Of a stretch of 64,000 nt of DNA, positions 24,928 to 33,548 are shown one piece after another. The position numbers and the translations under genes are program-made. The notes beneath the pieces were generated by a model. That model did not search any database and was not told the DNA's origin. It saw only the letters and a program-made list of their open reading frames with translations. Every line of letters begins with the position of its first letter. Position 1 is the first letter of the stretch. The stretch is taken from assembly GCA_004347695.1 (NCBI GenBank), contig SLTK01000009.1, forward strand, positions 975,965 through 1,039,964, written 5' to 3'. This stretch comes from Chloroflexota bacterium (GTDB lineage: Bacteria; Chloroflexota; Anaerolineae; Anaerolineales; Anaerolineaceae).

Positions 24928-27168
24928 ATGAACATACCTGAAGCAAAGAAGTATACTGCCCAGGTCGGTGGACGCACGATTACCATCGAAACCGGCAAGC
25001 TGGCCCAACAGGCCGGTGGAGCCGTCACCCTGCGTTTGGGTGACTCTGTTGTTTTTGCCGCTGCAACTTTAGGCGGCATTCGGGACGGCATTGATTTCTT
25101 CCCGTTGACCGTTGAATATGAAGAGCGCATGTACGCCGGCGGACGCATCCCCGGTTCGTTCTTCCGCCGCGAAGGCCGGCCGTCTGAGGACGCGATTCTC
25201 ATCAGCCGCCTGACGGACCGCCCCATTCGCCCGCTGTTCCCCAAGAACATGCGCAACGAAGTCCAGGTAATCATGTTCTCCGTTTCGGCCGACATGGAAA
25301 ATTCTCTGGACATCCTGGCGGTGAATGCCGCCTCGGCTGCGCTGATGATCTCAGACGTACCCTGGGATGGCCCGGTAGGCGCTGTGCGCATCGGTCGTAT
25401 TGGCGGCGAGTTCGTCGTCAACCCGACCATGGAACAACGCGATCAGTCCGACCTGGACTTACGCCTGGCAGGCACCCGTGACGCCATCCTGATGGTGGAA
25501 TGCAGCTCCAATGAACTTCCAGAAGACGTGATGGTCAAAGCCTTAACCTTCGGGCACCAGTCGCTGCAACCGATGATCGACGTGCAGGAAAAGATGGCTG
25601 CTGAAATCGGCAAAGCCAAACGCGCCGTCGAAATCAAATTGCTGGACGAGAGTTTGATCGATCAGGTGCGCGTGCGTGTCAGCGGTGAATTGGAATCCCG
25701 GCTGGACTCCACGCACATGAAGGCCGAGTTGTACAACGGCATCGACGAGCTGCGAGACACTGTGGTGGCTGAGCTTTCAGCCGCCGACGAGACCCTCAAG
25801 GGCGCCGTTGCCGAAGCCTTCGAAGAAGTGCTGAAAAACATTGTCCGCCGCCGCATCGTCGAGCGTGGTCTGCGCCCTGACGGCCGCCAGCCGAATGAAA
25901 TTCGCCCCATCTGGGGTGAGGTCGGCGTTTCTCCGCGCGCACACGGCTCCGGCTTGTTCACCCGCGGCGAAACCCAGGTCCTGACCATGGCCACCCTTGG
26001 CACGCCCAAGGAAGCCCAGGAACTCGATAACCTTGGCGGCGCTGACTCCAAGCGTTATATCCATCATTACAATTTCCCGCCGTATTCGACCGGTGAAGTG
26101 AAAATGCTGCGCGGCCAATCTCGCCGCGAAATTGGGCACGGTGCATTGGCGGAACGCGCGCTGCTGCCGGTGATCCCAAGCGAAAAAGAATTCCCCTACA
26201 CCCTGCGCCTGGTCTCTGAAGTGTTGGCCTCAAACGGCTCCTCCTCGATGGCCTCAGTTTGCGGCTCGACCCTGGCGTTGATGGACACAGGCGTGCCGAT
26301 CAAGGCACCTGTGGCGGGTATCGCCATGGGCCTGGTCAAAGAGGCCGATAAAACCATGGTCCTGACCGATATCCAGGGTATGGAAGATCACCTGGGTGAT
26401 ATGGACTTCAAAGTGGCCGGCACCGCGGCGGGCATCACCGCCCTGCAAATGGACATCAAGATCAAGGGCATCACCTCGGCAATTATGACCGAAGCGCTGA
26501 CCCGCGCCCGCGAGGCTCGCATGTTCATTCTCGACCGCATCCTGGAAATCATCCCGGCGCCGCGGCCTGAACTCGCGCCGCACGCTCCGCGCATCACCAC
26601 CATCAAGATCCCGGTTGACAAGATCGGCGCGATCATTGGCCCCGGCGGCAAGATGATCCGCTCGATCCAGGAAGAAACCGGCGTGCGCATCGACATCGAT
26701 GACGATGGTACTGTTTTCATAGCCGCAACCGACGGTGTGGCGGAAGCTGCTGCCCGTGAAAAAATCCTTTCGCTGATTGAGGTGCCCCAATTAGGTCGCA
26801 TTTACACCGGTAAAGTCGTGCGCCTGGCTGACTTTGGCGTCTTCGTCGAGATTTTACCGAATATCGACGGTTTGGTGCACATCTCACAACTGGACAGCGA
26901 ACGCGTCGAAAAAGTCGAAGATGTGGTCAATATGGGTGACGAAATCACCGTCATGGTGACCGGCATCGACGACGCCGGCAAGGTTCGGCTGTCCCGCCAG
27001 GCTGTGCTGGAAGGTTGGACGCTGGAAGAAGCGCAGTCGAAAGACCGCGATCGCCGGCCTTCCGGTGGACGTCCCGGCGGCGGACGCCCGGGTGGCGATC
27101 GGGACCGCGGCGGACGCGGCGGCGACCGTGGTGGTCGCGGTGGTGACCGCGGCGGCAGAAGGTTCTAG
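24928..27168 (+). CDS. pnp: Polynucleotide phosphorylase with RGG-rich tail
   Basis: 746 aa. Two RNase PH-like domains with [25 protein letters not shown] and the catalytic half [19 protein letters not shown] are followed by KH ([16 protein letters not shown]) and S1 ([20 protein letters not shown]) domains. It degrades RNA 3'-to-5' by phosphorolysis. ATG 24928 is preceded by GAGAGGA. The last 40 or so residues are low in complexity, rich in Arg, Gly and Asp ([10 protein letters not shown] repeats), which is unlike the acidic or degradosome tails of model species and may bind RNA. Confidence 0.96.
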   Translation: MNIPEAKKYTAQVGGRTITIETGKLAQQAGGAVTLRLGDSVVFAAATLGGIRDGIDFFPLTVEYEERMYAGGRIPGSFFRREGRPSEDAILISRLTDRPIRPLFPKNMRNEVQVIMFSVSADMENSLDILAVNAASAALMISDVPWDGPVGAVRIGRIGGEFVVNPTMEQRDQSDLDLRLAGTRDAILMVECSSNELPEDVMVKALTFGHQSLQPMIDVQEKMAAEIGKAKRAVEIKLLDESLIDQVRVRVSGELESRLDSTHMKAELYNGIDELRDTVVAELSAADETLKGAVAEAFEEVLKNIVRRRIVERGLRPDGRQPNEIRPIWGEVGVSPRAHGSGLFTRGETQVLTMATLGTPKEAQELDNLGGADSKRYIHHYNFPPYSTGEVKMLRGQSRREIGHGALAERALLPVIPSEKEFPYTLRLVSEVLASNGSSSMASVCGSTLALMDTGVPIKAPVAGIAMGLVKEADKTMVLTDIQGMEDHLGDMDFKVAGTAAGITALQMDIKIKGITSAIMTEALTRAREARMFILDRILEIIPAPRPELAPHAPRITTIKIPVDKIGAIIGPGGKMIRSIQEETGVRIDIDDDGTVFIAATDGVAEAAAREKILSLIEVPQLGRIYTGKVVRLADFGVFVEILPNIDGLVHISQLDSERVEKVEDVVNMGDEITVMVTGIDDAGKVRLSRQAVLEGWTLEEAQSKDRDRRPSGGRPGGGRPGGDRDRGGRGGDRGGRGGDRGGRRF

Positions 27169-27176
27169 ATACAAGT

Positions 27177-27214
27177 AAATCCCCTCTCGTAATGAGCGGG
27201 GATTTTTTATTTTT
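27177..27214 (+). terminator. Rho-independent terminator after pnp
   Basis: AAATCCCC and GGGGATTT flank an 11-13-base loop, followed by TTTTTTATTTTT, starting eight bases after the pnp stop. Confidence 0.9.
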
Positions 27215-27920
27215 GTAGGGGAGCGCAATGCGCTCCCGCGGACGACCAGAGGTTAAATTCCTCTCCCACTGGGATTGTGTAGCAATCTGTGGGAAGGTTA
27301 GGTGAGGGTTGTGCCCAGATGGAGGATAAGATGGCCAATCCTGTAAAGAGTTTGTGTGCTGCTGGTGCGTTCGACCCACAATGACGCAGAGGCGATATCG
27401 TTCGTTGACTGATAATCTTGGTCACTGGGTCGAACGGCAACCTACGAAGGCTACCGCTCCGGACCGTTGCGCGCTCGGTCAGGAGACCGGCGCGATCAAA
27501 GTTTATTTATATTGTAGGGGAGCGCAATGCGCTCCCGCGGACGACCAGAGGTGAAATTCCTCTCCCACTGGGATTGCGTAGCACCCTGTGGGAAGGTTAG
27601 GTGAGGGTAACGTTCAGGTGAAGGCAAATGGTTGGCCGAAATGGCCAACCTTGTGAAAAGTTATTGTGCTGCTGGTGCGTTCGACCCATACCAATCTGAA
27701 TATGCTTTCGTCCGGAAGCTGATAATCGTGATGCATGGGTCGAACACACCCTACGATGGCTGCCGCTCCAGGTCGTTGCGCGCTCGGTCAGGAGACCGGC
27801 GCGATCAAAGTTTATTTATATTGTAGGGGAGCGCAATGCGCACCCGCAAACGGCCGGTGGTTAAATTCCTCTCCCTCTGGGGTTGCGTAGCAATCTGGGG
27901 GGAGGCTAGGTGAGGGTTGT
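27213..27920. repeat. Tandem array of a ~300-bp intergenic repeat (2.3 copies)
   Basis: Copies start with TTGTAGGGGAGCGCAATGCG at 27213, 27512 and 27821, giving periods of 299 and 309 bases; the third is cut off after about 100 bases. Each unit holds a GGGAGCGCA/TGCGCTCCC hairpin, a CCCAC...GTGGG pair, and (in full units) a TTCGACCCA...TGGGTCGAA pair. The units end with GACCGGCGCGATCAAAG. The frames in it are not supported as genes. This fills the whole space between pnp and murE. Confidence 0.85.
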
Positions 27921-27931
27921 CGGTGCGTTTC

Positions 27932-29491
27932 TTATGGGTTGGGCAAAAATGGCATGGCGTAACCTGGCAGCTTCAAGCGCTCTGCCAGCGCGGCGCGCAT
28001 GGCTGTTCGATCATCCCACGGGTATTCGGTCACGTCGAAGCACATCGACTGTTCATGACCCTTGCCAAGCGCCAGCACCAGGTCGCCTGGCTGCGCCATA
28101 TTAATGGCTATGCGAATGGCTTCGCGGCGATCCGGCACCCGCCAGAAAGTCTGCCCCTCCACACCGCCCTGCTCAGTCGCTGACTGCGCCATTTCCGCCA
28201 GGATGGCATCCAACGACTCGGTACGCGGGTCCTCAGCGGTCAGAAAGGTCAGGTCTGCCAGTTGCGCCGATATTTCAGCCATTATGCGCCGTTTTTCGCG
28301 GTCGCGCAAGCCGGCTGAACCAAACACGGCCAGCACCCTGCCGTTGGTCATCTCACGCGCGGTTTCAAGCGTGACCTTGAGCGCATTCGGGGTATGGGCA
28401 AAATCGACGATGGCGGTGAAATCCTGCCCGAGATGAATGTGTTCCATTCGTCCAGGAATCAAATCCAACCGCTCCACGCCGGCGGCAGCCTGCTGTGGAG
28501 ACATTCCCAACCCACCCACAGCAGCGGTCATAGCCGCCAGGATGTTCGACACATTGTATTTACCGACCAGGTGACTGTGAACTTCCGCCTGCTGCCCGTC
28601 CGGGAAAAGCGCGGTGAATTGCATGCCCGCCGGGCTGTAACACACGTCAACGGCGTGCACCATGGCGTGAGGATCTAAACCATAGGAAAGCTTGTTCGTC
28701 TGCGTAAAATCGCTCAGGAAGCCGAAGGACTGATCGTCATAATTGAGGACTGCCAAACGCGGATTTCCCTGCGGTTTTTCAACCGTTTCCAATAAGTGCT
28801 GAAACAGACGCGCCTTGGCAACCCGGTAGGCTTCATAGGAACCGTGGTAATCCAGGTGCTCGTGGGTAATATTGGTGACCACGCCGATGTCGAATTCACA
28901 GGCGGTGACCCGTTCCTGCGCCAGACCGTGCGAGGTTGCCTCCAGCACCACATGTGTTAATCCAGCAGCCGCCATTTGCGCCAGGTAATGCTGCACATCC
29001 GGCGCCTCGGGCGTGGTGACGTGAAAGCCGGTGTCGATGACCTCGTCACCAATGACCGCGCTGACGGTGGAGATAATTCCAACCCTTTTTCCGGCATGTT
29101 TGAGGATGGTATATAGCAGATTCGAGGTAGTCGTTTTGCCGTCCGTGCCGGTAACGCCAATAATGGTCAGTTTGCGAGCCGGGAAATCATAAAAAGCTGC
29201 CGAACAATACGCCAGCGCCCGGCGCGTATCGTCCACCTGGATGTATGGAACCGGAAGTGAAAATTGTTCTGCCGGCTGCTGACCGACCACTGCGGCTGCC
29301 CCCTGCGCGACTGCTGCCGGAATAAAACGGTGCCCATCTACACTGCCGCCGGTCAGCGCAACGAATAAATACCCCGGCTGCACCTGACGCGAATCCAGGG
29401 CAATGCCGGTAATGGTCAAAGCCGGGATTTTAGCCGGCGCAATGGCTATGATCGGAATCTGAGTGAAAATTTTAGCGAGGTTGGTTGTCAT
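27932..29491 (-). CDS. murE: UDP-N-acetylmuramyl-tripeptide synthetase
   Basis: 519-aa Mur ligase that adds the third amino acid to UDP-MurNAc-L-Ala-D-Glu in the cytoplasm. DSR at 33-35 (UDP-MurNAc site), P-loop GTDGKTT at 115-121, ATSHGL and EHLDYHG, the carbamylated lysine region KARLF (Lys227), and HTPNAL are all present. The specificity motif, DNPR in diaminopimelate enzymes, reads EDPR (420-423). This may mean a different diamino acid such as ornithine. The gene is alone, facing the end of the repeat array. Confidence 0.95.
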   Translation of the reverse strand: MTTNLAKIFTQIPIIAIAPAKIPALTITGIALDSRQVQPGYLFVALTGGSVDGHRFIPAAVAQGAAAVVGQQPAEQFSLPVPYIQVDDTRRALAYCSAAFYDFPARKLTIIGVTGTDGKTTTSNLLYTILKHAGKRVGIISTVSAVIGDEVIDTGFHVTTPEAPDVQHYLAQMAAAGLTHVVLEATSHGLAQERVTACEFDIGVVTNITHEHLDYHGSYEAYRVAKARLFQHLLETVEKPQGNPRLAVLNYDDQSFGFLSDFTQTNKLSYGLDPHAMVHAVDVCYSPAGMQFTALFPDGQQAEVHSHLVGKYNVSNILAAMTAAVGGLGMSPQQAAAGVERLDLIPGRMEHIHLGQDFTAIVDFAHTPNALKVTLETAREMTNGRVLAVFGSAGLRDREKRRIMAEISAQLADLTFLTAEDPRTESLDAILAEMAQSATEQGGVEGQTFWRVPDRREAIRIAINMAQPGDLVLALGKGHEQSMCFDVTEYPWDDRTAMRAALAERLKLPGYAMPFLPNP

Positions 29492-29657
29492 ACTACGTGA
29501 TCTCAGTATTCAACAGGGATATGTGTGTCGTGTCTTCTCAATGTACAGAGGAAATGCCTCGGGCTAAAAACCAGCCTCGCTCACAGAGTGTCCCACCTGA
29601 AGGGTACTCAGTGAGCGCAGACAGCAGGATAATTCCTTTCGCAATTATATCGTAGCA
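29492..29657. repeat. Intergenic region with a second dispersed repeat type
   Basis: It contains TCGGGCTAAAAACCAGCC, also present near 19607, and GCTCACAGAGT...ACTCAGTGAGC, an inverted repeat related to the GCAGAGCGCCC...ACTCTGTGAG block at about 44338-44385. No gene. Confidence 0.5.
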
Positions 29658-29695
29658 GGCAAAACAAAGCCCCCACTCCGGCATCAAGTGGGGGC
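29658..29695 (-). terminator. Rho-independent terminator of the nuo-atp region
   Basis: On the minus strand GCCCCCACT, nine bases, AGTGGGGGC, then TTTGTTTT, about 27 bases after the atpF stop. Confidence 0.9.
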
Positions 29696-29721
29696 GATTC
29701 AAGTTTCAGAGGGATGATCGT

Positions 29722-30459
29722 TTACTGCATAGCCTGACGCAAGCCTTGCAATTGGCCGGCAACCGAGCCGTCAACCACTCGGTCACCCACCCTGACAACC
29801 AGTCCGCCCAGGATGGCGGGGTCAACACGGAAGGTTACCGATGCGCTGGCGCCCAATTTCTTGAGCACGTCTTTTTTGACCTTGTCCTGCTCGTCATCGG
29901 TCAACGGCAAAGCAGATGTTACTTCAGCGGCGGCGCCGCTGACCGTTTCACCTTCCAACACGGTGACTTTGCCCGAGCGCACGCCGGAGAAGAATTCGGC
30001 AAGCAGTGCATGTTGGCGTTTCTCATCCAACGATTCACCAATCAGCTTCTGCGTAGCGGCGATCGACAGAGCAGCTATTTGACCGCGCACTTCGCTCAAA
30101 ACACGGTCGCGCTCCTGTTGAATTTCAGCCAGGGCGTTGTCGCGGGCCTTGGCAACTTCGGCGTCTGATGCAACGCGAACTTCACGGGCGGCAACTTCGG
30201 CCCGAGCTGTGGCTTCGCGAACGACTTCTGCGGCTTTCGCCTGAGCTTCCGCTATGATCTGATTTGATTCACGTTCTGCATTGGCGCGCGCTTCAGCCGC
30301 TACCCGGGCATCTTCCAAACCCTGGGCAATGGTCTTGCGCCGATTTTCCATCATAGACATCAGCGGTTTATATACCCAGGCGCGCAGCACCACAAAAAGT
30401 ATACCAAAGCTGGCGATCTGAATAAGGATACTGCCTAGATTAATACCAAGTTTTTCCAA
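29722..30459 (-). CDS. atpF: ATP synthase F0 subunit b fused to the C-terminal part of subunit delta
   Basis: 245 aa. Residues 1-165 are a typical subunit b: one N-terminal membrane helix followed by a long Ala/Glu/Arg-rich coiled coil. Residues about 178-245 match the C-terminal domain of subunit delta (VTSALPLTDDEQ...VVDGSVAGQLQGL, the counterpart of VIDGSVRGRLERL). The N-terminal helical domain of delta is not visible, so this is a b-delta(C) stator fusion. It starts with TTG 30459, seven bases after AAGGAG. The operon ends here at a terminator; the F1 genes (atpA, G, D, C) are not in the window. Confidence 0.9.
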   Translation of the reverse strand: MEKLGINLGSILIQIASFGILFVVLRAWVYKPLMSMMENRRKTIAQGLEDARVAAEARANAERESNQIIAEAQAKAAEVVREATARAEVAAREVRVASDAEVAKARDNALAEIQQERDRVLSEVRGQIAALSIAATQKLIGESLDEKRQHALLAEFFSGVRSGKVTVLEGETVSGAAAEVTSALPLTDDEQDKVKKDVLKKLGASASVTFRVDPAILGGLVVRVGDRVVDGSVAGQLQGLRQAMQ

Positions 30460-30484
30460 GGGGATGCTCCTTCCTCGTGCCCGT

Positions 30485-30721
30485 TTAGAGAACGAACAGC
30501 ATCAGGAACGCAATCACCAGACAGTAGATCGCGATAGCTTCTGAGAAAGCGATACCCAGAATCATGTTTGTGAGCAAATTTCCGTAAGCATCCGGGTTGC
30601 GGGCCATGCCCTGAAGCGCACCCTGTACGCTCAGACCAATACCAACCCCGCCGCCCAACGCACCGATCATTGCCAGACCGGCTCCAATAAATTTTGCTGC
30701 CAATACGATGTCTCCAGACAT
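30485..30721 (-). CDS. atpE: ATP synthase F0 subunit c
   Basis: 78-aa hairpin of two membrane helices forming the rotor ring. The glycine-rich helix ALGGGVGIG, the polar loop ARNP and the ion-binding glutamate in FSEAIAIY are visible. Ala follows the Glu (not Ser/Thr), and no full sodium-binding set is seen, so proton coupling is expected. AAGGAGG lies before ATG 30721. Confidence 0.96.
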   Translation of the reverse strand: MSGDIVLAAKFIGAGLAMIGALGGGVGIGLSVQGALQGMARNPDAYGNLLTNMILGIAFSEAIAIYCLVIAFLMLFVL

Positions 30722-30786
30722 GCTCGACGATCCTCCTTGAATTAATCCGAATAGGTAACGTTCTCTAAAAGAGCGGAATTTTTCTG

Positions 30787-31758
30787 TTAGTGGTGTTCTT
30801 CTTCACCACCATGACCCTGAGTTGCCTGGGCCATAAACACCATGGTCAACATACCAAAAACGAAGGCCTGGATGAGACCAATAAAGAACTCGAACATCGA
30901 AATCATGGATGGCACAAAGATGGGGATCATTGCAGAGATCAACGCCATCAGAACAAAACCCGCGAACATGTTGCCGAACAACCGGAAGGCAAATGAGAGA
31001 ATTTTTGCGAACTCCGAAATGGTTTCGAGCAGTCCAACCAGGAAGTCCATGAAACCAAAGAATGGTTTTTTGAACATGGTAGTGAAATTGAGGAATTTGC
31101 TGAAGTAGCGGGCGCCCTGAGCACGCACGCCAATCACCTGGGTCATGACCACCGAAATGAGCGCCAACGCAACGGTGAAGTTGAGATCAGTCGAAGCTGC
31201 GCGGAAGAAGGGAGTCAGCACATACCCCTCGCCCTCGACTTTATCCGGCAGAACATTCCACCAGTTACCGCCGATGTTTTCGATCAAATGGCCTTCACCT
31301 TCATAATGGTGCATCAAGCCGATGGTTTCAAACCCGGGCAGCAGTTTAACCAGATTGGCGACCAAAACCACCAGCATAATGGTCGCAAACCAGGGAAAAA
31401 TCTGTTTGGCCCATTTACCAGCCGCCGACTCCGTCAGGTTGTAGATCACCTCGACAAAAGCTTCCATCATGCCGGAGGCTCCTTGCGGGATAAGACTGCC
31501 TTTATTGACAGACTGACGTACACCCCAGGCGAGCGCGATGATGATCACGTCCACCATAATCAGCGTCGGCCAGGTGTTGACGAAAGGCACTTCCCCTACC
31601 AGGGGTAAGCGCAGCGTCGCTTCGGTGATTTTTTCGGGTGCAACTTGGATATGTGGCTGAACTGGAGTCGCGATATTAACCGCAATAATGCTGAAGAGGA
31701 TGAATCCCAGCACAATCCAGCGATTGACACCCCAGCGCCATTTACGAGTTGTCTCCAA
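30787..31758 (-). CDS. atpB: ATP synthase F0 subunit a
   Basis: About 323 aa. The proton half-channel subunit, with the conserved stator arginine in SFAFRLFGNMFAG and an FGFMDFLVGLLETISEF segment before it. TTG 31758 is preferred as start because GGAGG lies nine bases before it; that makes the gene overlap the AtpI-like gene by 17 bases. The histidine-rich end (GHGGEEEHH) is unusual. Followed by atpE. Confidence 0.93.
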   Translation of the reverse strand: METTRKWRWGVNRWIVLGFILFSIIAVNIATPVQPHIQVAPEKITEATLRLPLVGEVPFVNTWPTLIMVDVIIIALAWGVRQSVNKGSLIPQGASGMMEAFVEVIYNLTESAAGKWAKQIFPWFATIMLVVLVANLVKLLPGFETIGLMHHYEGEGHLIENIGGNWWNVLPDKVEGEGYVLTPFFRAASTDLNFTVALALISVVMTQVIGVRAQGARYFSKFLNFTTMFKKPFFGFMDFLVGLLETISEFAKILSFAFRLFGNMFAGFVLMALISAMIPIFVPSMISMFEFFIGLIQAFVFGMLTMVFMAQATQGHGGEEEHH

Positions 31759-32053
31759 GGTCCGTTTCCTCCGGTTGAGTGGTTTGTGGACGGCCAGTTT
31801 TGGTATTGATCTTGGACACGGCCAGGCGAACAACAAATAGCATTACGACTACGGAAATTGGGATGCTCCCGAGGACCAATCCAATCGTCCACCAGGGACG
31901 GGTACCCAGACGGGAGTCGAGCCATAACCCCAAAAATACGGCTCCGAGAACGATTACCAGGGTTAAACAACCCACCAGGCCAGTGACACTCGCCAGGGTG
32001 AGATTCAGAAGTTTTTGCTTTCCTGAAGGTGCACCGGAGTTCGACTGGCTCAT
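31742..32053 (-). CDS. AtpI/AtpZ-like F0F1 ATP synthase accessory protein
   Basis: 103 aa with two transmembrane helices (about 21-44 and 54-73). AtpI-type proteins help c-ring assembly or carry magnesium. It heads the atp operon and overlaps atpB. ATG 32053 follows the -10 box by nine bases, so the transcript is almost leaderless. Confidence 0.8.
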   Translation of the reverse strand: MSQSNSGAPSGKQKLLNLTLASVTGLVGCLTLVIVLGAVFLGLWLDSRLGTRPWWTIGLVLGSIPISVVVMLFVVRLAVSKINTKTGRPQTTQPEETDLGDNS

Positions 32054-32062
32054 GATTTGTAG

Positions 32063-32091
32063 ATTATATCAGATGCAAAATTCAGCGTCAA
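32063..32091 (-). promoter_or_regulatory. Near-consensus promoter of the atp operon
   Basis: TTGACG (32091-32086), a 17-base spacer ending in TGA, and TATAAT (32068-32063), with ATG nine bases later. The -35 box overlaps the stop codon of nuoN, so the atp operon has its own start inside the end of the nuo operon. Confidence 0.85.
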
Positions 32092-33548
32092 TAAATCCAA
32101 ATTGATGCGGCCGCGCTTTGGGCATAGGAATAAAAAGGTCCGAACCAGAACCCAAGCACAAGAATGCCGACGACGCAAATCGTCAGCGCCACCCGCCAGG
32201 CTACGGCCGCTTTGGGCAATTTGGCCGTATCCGACGGTTCATTGACGTAAATCGTCTTGAGAACCATCAGGTAGTAGTAAAGGCCGATGATTGCGTTGAA
32301 AATACCAACCAGCACCAGCCAGACCATACCCTTTTCAATCGCAGAAGCAAACACCAGCAGCTTGCCAAAGAAGCCCGCAAACGGCGGGATGCCGCCCAAT
32401 GAGAGCATTGCAACGATCATTACCAGCCCAAGCGCCGGAGCGCGCCGGCTTAAACCGGCAAACGCGCTCAAATCATCCGAACCGGTATTGCGTTCTACCC
32501 AGGCAACCAGACCAAAGGCTGCCAGGTTGGTGACCAGATAAGCCATCAAGTAGTAGGTCGAGGACAACCAGCCAAACTCGCTCCCGGCTGCCACACCGAT
32601 CAGTATGTAACCGGCATGAGCGATAGATGAGTAAGCCAGCAGCCGTTTCAGACTCTTTTGCGCCAGAGCCAAATAGTTGCCCACCAGCATGGAGAGCGTT
32701 GCCAGAACTGCAATCATGGTCGACCACAATGCAGACTGTTCGGGGAAAGCCACCGCCATCACCCGCATCAGCGCGGCAAAACCGGCGGCTTTGGAGGCTG
32801 TTGACAGGAACCCGGCGACCGGCGTCGGCGCGCCCTGATACACATCCGGCGCCCAGAAATGGAACGGGACCGCAGAGACTTTGAAGCCAAACCCAACCAG
32901 CACCAACCCGATCACTGCGGCGATCAGAACAGCAGGAACGGCGCCTGCCTGGAAGGCCGCTCCCAGATTGTATAACTGAGTGGTGCCGGTAAGACCGTAA
33001 ATGAGCGAGAAACCATAAAGGAGAATGGCGGAGGCCATAGCGCCGAATAACAAATATTTGATGCCCGCTTCCACCGATTTCTGGTCACGCAAGATGAAAC
33101 CGGCCAACACATACAGGGGAATGGAAGTTGTTTCGATTGCCAGGAAGAGCATGATCAGATCACTGGCGGAAGCCATCAGGCTCATCCCCAGGGTACTGAC
33201 CAGAAGCAAAGCATAAAATTCGCCGTGCAGCCGCACCGAATCGGTAACGGCTGTATATAACGCCGTCAGCGCTGCAGCAGCCAGGAAAATCATGCGGAAC
33301 ACAAAACCGGCCGAGTCAAAACGGAGCATCCCACCCCAGACCAGCGCGCCTTCAACCGCCGGGCGGGCAAACAGGACTGCCAGCAGCATAATGACCGCCA
33401 GTCCGGCAGTAGTCAACCAACCAAAATAGCGCCGCGTGTTTCCGCGCCAGATCAGGTCAACCACCAGCAGCACCGCCGCCAGCGCTACCAACCCAATTTC
33501 AGGCAGGACTGCCAGCACCATTGAAGTCGTAAATTCCCCGGCAGCCAT
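32088..33548 (-). CDS. nuoN: NADH-quinone oxidoreductase subunit N
   Basis: 486 aa with about 14 membrane helices of the antiporter-like family; it carries one of the proton channels of complex I. FLAIETTSIPLYVLAGF holds the conserved glutamate, and the lysines of helices VII/VIII/XII are in KVSAVPFHFWAPDVYQGAPTP and KSLKRLLAYSS. ATG 33548 overlaps the stop of the second nuoM by one base. It is the last nuo gene. Confidence 0.95.
   Translation of the reverse strand: MAAGEFTTSMVLAVLPEIGLVALAAVLLVVDLIWRGNTRRYFGWLTTAGLAVIMLLAVLFARPAVEGALVWGGMLRFDSAGFVFRMIFLAAAALTALYTAVTDSVRLHGEFYALLLVSTLGMSLMASASDLIMLFLAIETTSIPLYVLAGFILRDQKSVEAGIKYLLFGAMASAILLYGFSLIYGLTGTTQLYNLGAAFQAGAVPAVLIAAVIGLVLVGFGFKVSAVPFHFWAPDVYQGAPTPVAGFLSTASKAAGFAALMRVMAVAFPEQSALWSTMIAVLATLSMLVGNYLALAQKSLKRLLAYSSIAHAGYILIGVAAGSEFGWLSSTYYLMAYLVTNLAAFGLVAWVERNTGSDDLSAFAGLSRRAPALGLVMIVAMLSLGGIPPFAGFFGKLLVFASAIEKGMVWLVLVGIFNAIIGLYYYLMVLKTIYVNEPSDTAKLPKAAVAWRVALTICVVGILVLGFWFGPFYSYAQSAAASIWIY

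Noticed and set aside
27213..27920. CRISPR array
   Set aside because: Units of about 300 bases with 2.3 copies and no short repeat-spacer alternation.
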